Assembly: GCA_903888815.1 (NCBI GenBank)
Contig: CAISVC010000141.1
Location: 1 to 10,807, forward strand
Direction of reading: 5' to 3'
Source: an uncultured Fibrobacterota bacterium
GTDB taxonomy: Bacteria > Fibrobacterota > Chitinivibrionia > Chitinivibrionales > Chitinispirillaceae
DNA length: 10,807 nt
Position 1 is the first letter of the stretch. The number at the start of each line of letters is the position of its first letter. A model generated the notes under the pieces. That model did no database searches. It had not been told where the DNA came from and saw only the letters and a program-made list of their open reading frames with translations. Of the stretch, positions 5,596-10,807 are shown piece after piece. The translations under genes and the position numbers were made by a program.

Positions 5596-6964
5596 GGCGC
5601 AGCACCTCCACGAGTTCTGCGGCGGTTTCGGTGATATCGCCGGCGCCCATGACCACCACGGCATCGCCGTCAGCGGCGCGTTGTGCGACGTCCTGCGCAA
5701 CGTCCTCCCTGCGGCTGCAGTAATGGGCATCGGCACGGCCGAGCGCGTGCAGCTTTTCGACAATGGCCTCGGCGCTTACTCCGGGAATCGGCTCCTCACG
5801 CGCTTTGTAAATGTCGGTGACTACCACGGTATCGGCCTTGGACAGGCTTGCAGCAAAACCGTCCATGAAGTCCCGGGTGCGCGAGAAAAGGTGCGGCTGG
5901 AACACCGCAATAATGCGCCTGAAACCGCTGCGTCGCGCCGCGTCCAGGGTGGCGCTGATTTCGCCGGGATGGTGCGCATAATCATCGATCACGGTAATGC
6001 CGCGTTCACGGCCCACCACTTCGAAGCGTCTCTTTACTCCGGCGAACCGTGCGAGCGCACGCGCGGCCGCCTTTAACGGAACGTCCATCGCAAGGGCGGC
6101 CGCAAGCGCGCCCAGCGCATTGGCCACGTTGTGCATGCCCGGGATGCTCAGGCTGATCCGGCCGAGGAGCACTCCGTCCCTGCAGGCGTCGAACGACGCC
6201 TTTCCGTTGATAAATTCAATATTGCGCGCCGAATATCCGGCGTCCGGGCCGGTGCCGTACGTAATGACGCGCCTTCCGGCGAGCCGCGGCATGATGTCGC
6301 GCACGCCGCTGTCGTCGCCGCAGCAGACGATGGCACCGTAGAACGGCACACGGTCCGCAAACGCGACAAAGGCGTTCTTTATATCATCTAGGTTTGTATA
6401 GCAGTCCAGGTGATCGGCTTCGATGTTGGTGATGATTGCGATGGTAGGATACATGGCGAGGAACGAACGGTCATACTCGTCGGCCTCGGCCACCATGATG
6501 TGTCCGTCGCCGATAACGACCGGCGCGCCTTGGGCGCAAAGCATGCCGCCCACAAGTATGGTCGGCTGCAATCCGGCTTCAGCCATTATCGCGCCGACAA
6601 GCGACGTGGTCGTGGTCTTTCCGTGGGTGCCGGCAACACAGACGCAGGTAAACGGCCGCATGACCTGCCCCAGAGCATCGGCCCGCCGGAGTTGTGCAAT
6701 GCCATGTTCGCCTGCGTACACACGCTCCGGATTGTCCTCCCGGATCGCGCTCGAATAAATGAGCAGTTGCGCATCCTTGACAAGACCGGGCGAATGGTCA
6801 TATTGAATTCTGATGCCGAGACTCTCCAGGCGGCCGGTTATTGACGTCCGCATCCGGTCGCTTCCGGTCACCCGGTGGCCGTAACGGTGGAGCAGTTCAG
6901 CGAGTCCGCTCATACCTGCCCCGCCGATGCCGACGAGATGTATGTTCTGCCCGAAGTGATGCAT
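5588..6964 (-). CDS. murC: UDP-N-acetylmuramate--L-alanine ligase MurC
   Basis: MurC adds the first peptide residue, L-alanine, to UDP-MurNAc in the cytoplasm using ATP. The 458-residue protein shows all three Mur ligase domains. The Rossmann-like UDP-binding domain carries IHLVGIGGAGMSGLAELL (8-25). The ATPase domain carries the MurC-type P-loop AGTHGKTTTT (111-120), AEADEYDRSFL (159-169), TNIEADHLDCY (179-189) and HNVANALGA (278-286). The C-terminal domain carries VIDDYAHHPGEI (325-336) and VFQPHLFSRT (354-363). GTHGKT and DDYAHHP separate it from MurD, MurE, MurF and Mpl. The start shares one base with the ftsW stop (TAATG), with purine-rich GGAGGGGGAAGGGG just upstream. murG, usually between ftsW and murC, is absent. 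murB and ddl, usually after murC, are also absent, and ftsQ overlaps directly. Confidence 0.98.
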   Translation of the reverse strand: MHHFGQNIHLVGIGGAGMSGLAELLHRYGHRVTGSDRMRTSITGRLESLGIRIQYDHSPGLVKDAQLLIYSSAIREDNPERVYAGEHGIAQLRRADALGQVMRPFTCVCVAGTHGKTTTTSLVGAIMAEAGLQPTILVGGMLCAQGAPVVIGDGHIMVAEADEYDRSFLAMYPTIAIITNIEADHLDCYTNLDDIKNAFVAFADRVPFYGAIVCCGDDSGVRDIMPRLAGRRVITYGTGPDAGYSARNIEFINGKASFDACRDGVLLGRISLSIPGMHNVANALGALAAALAMDVPLKAAARALARFAGVKRRFEVVGRERGITVIDDYAHHPGEISATLDAARRSGFRRIIAVFQPHLFSRTRDFMDGFAASLSKADTVVVTDIYKAREEPIPGVSAEAIVEKLHALGRADAHYCSRREDVAQDVAQRAADGDAVVVMGAGDITETAAELVEVLRHG

Positions 6965-8121
6965 TATCGCCCCTTCCCCCTCCGGTGCACTGCGGAGGCC
7001 GGGTTTCCTTCGGTGAAGACCATCCTGTCGCTGGAACGGCTCGATATATTAAGCACAATACCCATGCTGCACATGGTGAAAATCAGGCTCATGCCGCCAT
7101 AGCTTAAGAACGGCATGGGCACGCCGGTGGTCGGAATCAGGCCGCTTGCAACGCTCGCATTGATGACCGCGTAGAGCGCCACGGCAGCGGTAAATCCGAA
7201 CGCCATGACCCGGCCCATCCGGTCCGGCGCATTGAGCGCAATCCGCATGCCGCGGCAGACAATGAAAGCAAATACCGCAAGCACCGCGAGCAGGCCGATG
7301 AAGCCGATCTCCTCACCGAGTATCGAAACGATGAAATCAGTATGCGGTTCGGGCAGATAAAAGAATTTCTGTTCTCCTTTGCCCAGCCCTACGCCGAACA
7401 GGCCTCCGTTGCCCAGCCCCACGAGCGACTGATAGGTCTGATAGGCGATATCGTTCTGGTGATTTGAAAAATTCAGGTAGCCGGAAATCCTCGCCCGGCG
7501 ATAGGGGGTGCGCAGCACCAAAAGCGCTGCAACAGGTATTACGGAGAGCACCAGCGCGCAGAGGTGCCAGAACCGGGCTCCGGATATGAAAAGTATGGCA
7601 AGCGCGATCGAACCGATGATCGCGGCGGTTGAAAAATTCGGCTCGGCCAGCACGAGCCCGCAGATAAGGCCGGTAATCGCCAGCAGCTTTATGAATACGC
7701 GCGGCTGCTGCAGATCGGTTTTCGCTTCCTCGCACTTGCGGGCCAGAAACAGGATAAGCGCCAGGCGGGCGAAGTCGGAAACCTGGAACTGCACAGGACC
7801 GAGGGTCAGCCAGCGCCGTGCGCCGTTCACTGCATGGTGCGCCGGCAGAAAGAGCAGCGATGCCAGCAGCGCAACCGCGGCAAGGTAAGCGATGCCGCTT
7901 ACCCGTCCCCACTGATGATAGTCGACGTTGATGCAGATCATGAAACAGGCGATTGCAAGGAGCGCGCGGATGCTCTGCCGCGCCAGGTAAAAATCCGGGC
8001 CGCCGTATCTGTGCTGGGAGAGCGCGAACGACGAGCTGTAGACCAGCACGATGCCGAAGCCGAGCATGAGCAATAGCGCGGCAAAAAGCGGCCTGTCGAG
8101 ACTTTTCTGCCGTGCGATCAT
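6964..8121 (-). CDS. ftsW: Septal peptidoglycan glycosyltransferase FtsW (SEDS family)
   Basis: FtsW is the SEDS polytopic membrane enzyme that, with its class B penicillin-binding partner, polymerises lipid II at the septum. The 385-residue protein has about ten hydrophobic helices. Family landmarks are YSSSFALS (28-35), NGARRWLTLGPVQFQVSDFA (99-118), EPNFSTA (160-166), QTYQSLVGLGNGGLFGVGLG (228-247), PEPHTDFIVSILGEEIGFIG (257-276) with the putative catalytic aspartate D262, and TTGVPMPFLSYGGMSL (331-346). Location in a dcw cluster favours FtsW over the elongation paralogue RodA. The start overlaps the murD stop in an ATGA junction (8118-8121), indicating translational coupling. EPNFSTA replaces the more common Q/E-P-D-x-G-T. 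The C-terminal tail after about 360 is hydrophilic and basic, as expected for a cytoplasmic end. Confidence 0.97.
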   Translation of the reverse strand: MIARQKSLDRPLFAALLLMLGFGIVLVYSSSFALSQHRYGGPDFYLARQSIRALLAIACFMICINVDYHQWGRVSGIAYLAAVALLASLLFLPAHHAVNGARRWLTLGPVQFQVSDFARLALILFLARKCEEAKTDLQQPRVFIKLLAITGLICGLVLAEPNFSTAAIIGSIALAILFISGARFWHLCALVLSVIPVAALLVLRTPYRRARISGYLNFSNHQNDIAYQTYQSLVGLGNGGLFGVGLGKGEQKFFYLPEPHTDFIVSILGEEIGFIGLLAVLAVFAFIVCRGMRIALNAPDRMGRVMAFGFTAAVALYAVINASVASGLIPTTGVPMPFLSYGGMSLIFTMCSMGIVLNISSRSSDRMVFTEGNPASAVHRRGKGR

Positions 8122-9542
8122 AGCGAAGCCTTTCCGGCCGCAAGCGAGGCGAGCTCGGAAACGACCTGTTTGAAACGGTTTCCACGCTCTTCATAATTGG
8201 CGAACATGTCGAAACTCGAACAGCCGGGCGAAAAAACAACCACTTCGCCCCTGCGGGCGCTGCGCGCTGCCGCGGCGACCGCTTCTTCGAGCGTTGCGCT
8301 GCGGCGGAGCGGGACAGCGCCCTCCCACTCGGCCTGCATGCGGCCTGCCGCTTCACCGATAAGAAATATCCCGGCCGCGTGTTTCCGGAGTGCGGGCAGC
8401 ACGACCGAGAAATCGCACCCTTTGTCCCTGCCTCCGGCAATGAGATGGACTTTTGCCGCAAACGCCGACACCGCAACAAGGATCGACTCGGCGGTCGTCG
8501 ATTTGGAATCGTTATAGAAGCGTACGCCGCGCACCTCGCCGGCGAATTCCAGCCGGTGCGGCAGGCCGCCGAACCGCGCAATGCCGCTGCCGATAGCGGC
8601 GTCGTCAATATCCGCCAGCTTGGCCAGTGCAGCAGCGGCGGCGGCGTTTTCGAAGTTGTGGCGGCCGCCGATCTTCATGTCGCTCACGTCAAGGATTGTT
8701 CCCTGCTTGCCGCCGAACCGGTACCGTATCTTCCCCGCACTTTCATCGTACCAGAAGCTTTCACCCGCGCCCGGCTGGCTCCCGAAGAAAATCACGCTGG
8801 CCCGTTTTTTCATCATGTCCGCCCATGCGACGAGTTTGTCATCGTGAAGATTAAGTACAAGATAGTTGTCGTTTGTAAAATGACGGGCGATTTCCTTTTT
8901 CGCGCCGTAATAGTCCTCTTCGCTTCTGTAGCGATCAAGGTGGTTTTTCATTAAATTCAGGACCGCCGCGCCTTTGGGCCTGAAACACTCAATGTTTTCA
9001 AGCTGAAAACTCGACACTTCTGCGGCAACCCAGCCGTTTTTCGATATGCCCGCCACGACGCTTATGACCGGGATGCCGATATTTCCGGCAACCACCGATT
9101 CTCTGCCGCCGGCCTTGAGCGCCTCGCCGAGAAACGAAACGGTCGTGCTCTTGCCGGTGGAGCCGGTGACTGCCAGAAAAGTCGCATCGCTTGCGCGGAA
9201 CCCGAGCTCCATTTCCGACCAGACCGGAATATTCCGTTTTTTCGCCTCAAGCACGATCGGAAGATCGGAAGGCACGCCTGGCGACAGCACGACAAGGCCG
9301 CTTTCCAGTGCCTGCCCCGTATGACCGCCGGATTCGTGGGGAACCTTTTCAAGTTTTTTATCAGAAAGAATCTTCTCAAGTTTTTCGGCGGGACATGAAT
9401 CGCTGATAAACAGCGGGACGCCCTTTTTAATGAAATATTCGGCAGCGGCAATCCCGCTTCGCGCAGCGCCGATAATGGACACGCGGCTCGGAAAGGTCGT
9501 CCGCAGGTCAAACGCTGTTTTTTTATCAGTCAAAGCACTCAT
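8118..9542 (-). CDS. murD: UDP-N-acetylmuramoylalanine--D-glutamate ligase MurD
   Basis: MurD adds D-glutamate to UDP-MurNAc-L-Ala. The 474-residue protein has the N-terminal dinucleotide-like fold VSIIGAARSGIAAAEYF (21-37) and LSPGVP (86-91). The central ATPase domain contains VTGSTGKSTT (125-134), SSFQLE (177-182), NHLDRY (200-205), AKKEIA (214-219, K215 being the likely carbamylated lysine) and HNFENAAAAA (295-304). The C-terminal domain contains NDSKSTTAES (344-353), LIAGGRDKGCDFS (367-379) and FSPGCSSFDMFANYEERG (437-454). The order and the DKG and SSFD motifs identify MurD. Two consensus positions differ: the P-loop is GSTGKST, not GTNGK(S/T)T, and N200 replaces the D of DH(L/M)DR. The start at 9542 follows AGGA, which overlaps the murF stop. 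murD starts 8 bases after murF, with no mraY between them. Confidence 0.97.
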   Translation of the reverse strand: MSALTDKKTAFDLRTTFPSRVSIIGAARSGIAAAEYFIKKGVPLFISDSCPAEKLEKILSDKKLEKVPHESGGHTGQALESGLVVLSPGVPSDLPIVLEAKKRNIPVWSEMELGFRASDATFLAVTGSTGKSTTVSFLGEALKAGGRESVVAGNIGIPVISVVAGISKNGWVAAEVSSFQLENIECFRPKGAAVLNLMKNHLDRYRSEEDYYGAKKEIARHFTNDNYLVLNLHDDKLVAWADMMKKRASVIFFGSQPGAGESFWYDESAGKIRYRFGGKQGTILDVSDMKIGGRHNFENAAAAAALAKLADIDDAAIGSGIARFGGLPHRLEFAGEVRGVRFYNDSKSTTAESILVAVSAFAAKVHLIAGGRDKGCDFSVVLPALRKHAAGIFLIGEAAGRMQAEWEGAVPLRRSATLEEAVAAAARSARRGEVVVFSPGCSSFDMFANYEERGNRFKQVVSELASLAAGKASL

Positions 9543-9550
9543 TTTTTATC

Positions 9551-10807
9551 CTAAAATTTTTCAAACACCGTCTCCAGATGCATGCCGCGTGATCCTTTCA
9601 GCAGTACCACTTCGCCCGGTTTAACGATTTCCTTTGCCACCAGAACCGCCTCTTCTGACTTTGCTGTGGTATATATCCGTTTCCGGCCCATCCCCGCCTT
9701 CACGGCGCCATCGGCCACTGCCCCGGCAAACTGCCCGATTGCGAGCACCTTATGCACTCTGCAATCCACGAGCATTCTGCCAAGGTCGTTGTGCAGTTTT
9801 TTCGAATACTTTCCAAGCTCCAGCATGTCGCCGACGATCGCAACACGGCGGTCAGGATCTGCCATTGCGACAAGCGTTGCAAGCGCGGTCTGCATGGACG
9901 ACGGATTTGCGTTATAACAATCGACGATAAAGGTGGCTCCCTTCTTTTTTTCTATCGTGCCGCGCATGCTGCAGGGTTTCTGCGCCGCAAGCGCTCTCGC
10001 GATTTCGGCATCAGGAACGCCGCAGCTGCGGCCCAGGAATATCGCGGGCAGCGCACTGTACAGGAAATGGCGCCCGGACATTGACAGATGGAATGCATAG
10101 CCGTCGACGCTCAGATCAAGGCCGCGCTTCGGGTCGAACCGTACTTTTCCGGGCCGGACCTGGCAACGCGGTGAAACGCCGAAATAAACGGTCCTGATGC
10201 CGAGCCGCTGCGCATACGAAACAAGCCGCCCGTCATCGCCGTTGAGGAGCAGAAATCCGTTCTTCCTGTTGAGCCCGTCGGCAATTTCGAATTTTGCGCG
10301 GGTCGTATCGGCAAGCGAGCCGAACAGACCGACATGCGCGTAGCCGATGTTGGTGATAAGCGCAATATCAGGCTGCGCAACCTTCGACAGCGTGCTGATT
10401 TCACCCCTGTGGTTCGCTCCCATTTCAATCACGCCGGCCAGCTCTTTTCCTGTAAAGCGCAGCAGGCTGAGAGGAACACCGATATGATTGTTCCAGTTGG
10501 TATAGGTTTCACCCACCGGGAACGCGGTCCTGAGTACTGCGGAGATAAAACTGCGTGTGGTGGTTTTCCCGCTTGACCCGGTAATGCCGATGAGCAGAAG
10601 ACCGAGTTCCCGGCGGTACCGCGCTGCGATACGCTGTACTGACGATAGAGGATCCGCAACGGCAATGATCTTTTTCCGGTCATTCACCGGATAATGTATA
10701 ACGGCTTTCTTGGAAACGATGGCGGCGGCCGCACCAGCTTTGAACGCGGCGCCCACATATCGGTGGCCGTCATCTTTTTCAGTCACGATGGCCACGAACA
10801 CATCCCC
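9551..10807 (-). CDS. murF: UDP-MurNAc-tripeptide--D-alanyl-D-alanine ligase MurF, 5' end outside window
   Basis: MurF joins D-Ala-D-Ala to UDP-MurNAc-tripeptide, completing the cytoplasmic pentapeptide precursor. The window shows 418 residues. MurF usually has about 450-460, so some 35-45 N-terminal residues lie beyond base 10807. The visible part begins GDVFVAIVTEKDDGHRYV, the N-terminal substrate-binding domain, so the GTG at 10801 is internal and not the start. Further motifs are the MurF-type P-loop GITGSSGKTTT (visible residues 74-84), NWNNHIGVPLSLL (104-116), EMGANHRGEI (128-137), TNIGYAHVG, DCYNANPSSM, GDMLELG and the terminal LLKGSRGMHLE. GSSGKT plus NNHIGVP is diagnostic for MurF against MurE. 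It ends with TAG at 9551-9553, 8 bases before murD. mraY, normally next, is missing. Confidence 0.97.
   Translation of the reverse strand, partial: GDVFVAIVTEKDDGHRYVGAAFKAGAAAAIVSKKAVIHYPVNDRKKIIAVADPLSSVQRIAARYRRELGLLLIGITGSSGKTTTRSFISAVLRTAFPVGETYTNWNNHIGVPLSLLRFTGKELAGVIEMGANHRGEISTLSKVAQPDIALITNIGYAHVGLFGSLADTTRAKFEIADGLNRKNGFLLLNGDDGRLVSYAQRLGIRTVYFGVSPRCQVRPGKVRFDPKRGLDLSVDGYAFHLSMSGRHFLYSALPAIFLGRSCGVPDAEIARALAAQKPCSMRGTIEKKKGATFIVDCYNANPSSMQTALATLVAMADPDRRVAIVGDMLELGKYSKKLHNDLGRMLVDCRVHKVLAIGQFAGAVADGAVKAGMGRKRIYTTAKSEEAVLVAKEIVKPGEVVLLKGSRGMHLETVFEKF

Noticed and set aside
7337..8608. A 423-codon minus-strand open frame overlapping ftsW and murD
   Set aside because: It runs in another frame of the same strand across two certain genes, is Arg/Ser/Pro-rich and shows no family motif.

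Overview
The window is a bacterial chromosomal segment dominated by a division and cell wall (dcw) cluster read entirely on the minus strand. In transcription order it holds murF (5' end outside the window), murD, ftsW, murC, ftsQ, ftsA and ftsZ, from base 10807 down to 1953. Beyond ftsZ lies a small plus-strand HIT-family gene (1518-1858) carrying a single-base frameshift. It is followed, after a roughly 700-base low-GC spacer, by the 5' two thirds of rho on the minus strand (803 down to the window edge).

The gene set implies a walled, FtsZ-dividing bacterium. Coding regions are GC-rich, ribosome binding sites are strong (GGAGG, GAGGTGAT), and genes are tightly coupled (ATGA and TAATG junctions). 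The Rho P-loop reads QPRTGKT, which I associate with Rho of the Bacteroidota/FCB superphylum rather than the more common PPKAGKT form. I lean towards an FCB-related Gram-negative lineage, possibly near Fibrobacterota, but this is inference and weak.

The genes cooperate as follows. MurC, MurD and MurF build the cytoplasmic UDP-MurNAc-pentapeptide. FtsW polymerises lipid II at the septum. FtsQ, FtsA and FtsZ form the divisome: ring, membrane tether and periplasmic assembly factor. The canonical order murF-mraY-murD-ftsW-murG-murC-murB-ddl-ftsQ-ftsA-ftsZ is kept except that mraY, murG, murB and ddl are cleanly absent. mraY and murG encode the two steps that make the lipid-linked precursor.

Non-coding parts carry most of the unexplained structure. 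There are three TTGAC direct repeats at an exact 22-base period upstream of rho, a set of GTAGGGG-type stem-loops at 1298-1461, a long hairpin between the convergent HIT and ftsZ genes, and inverted arrays of CAGRAGN-like heptamers in the ftsA-ftsZ spacer. FtsZ also seems to carry two copies of its partner-binding D-x-P-x-F-L-R peptide. I found no phage, transposase, CRISPR array, defence system, tRNA or rRNA. This is essentially a housekeeping region, and I do not claim a new system.
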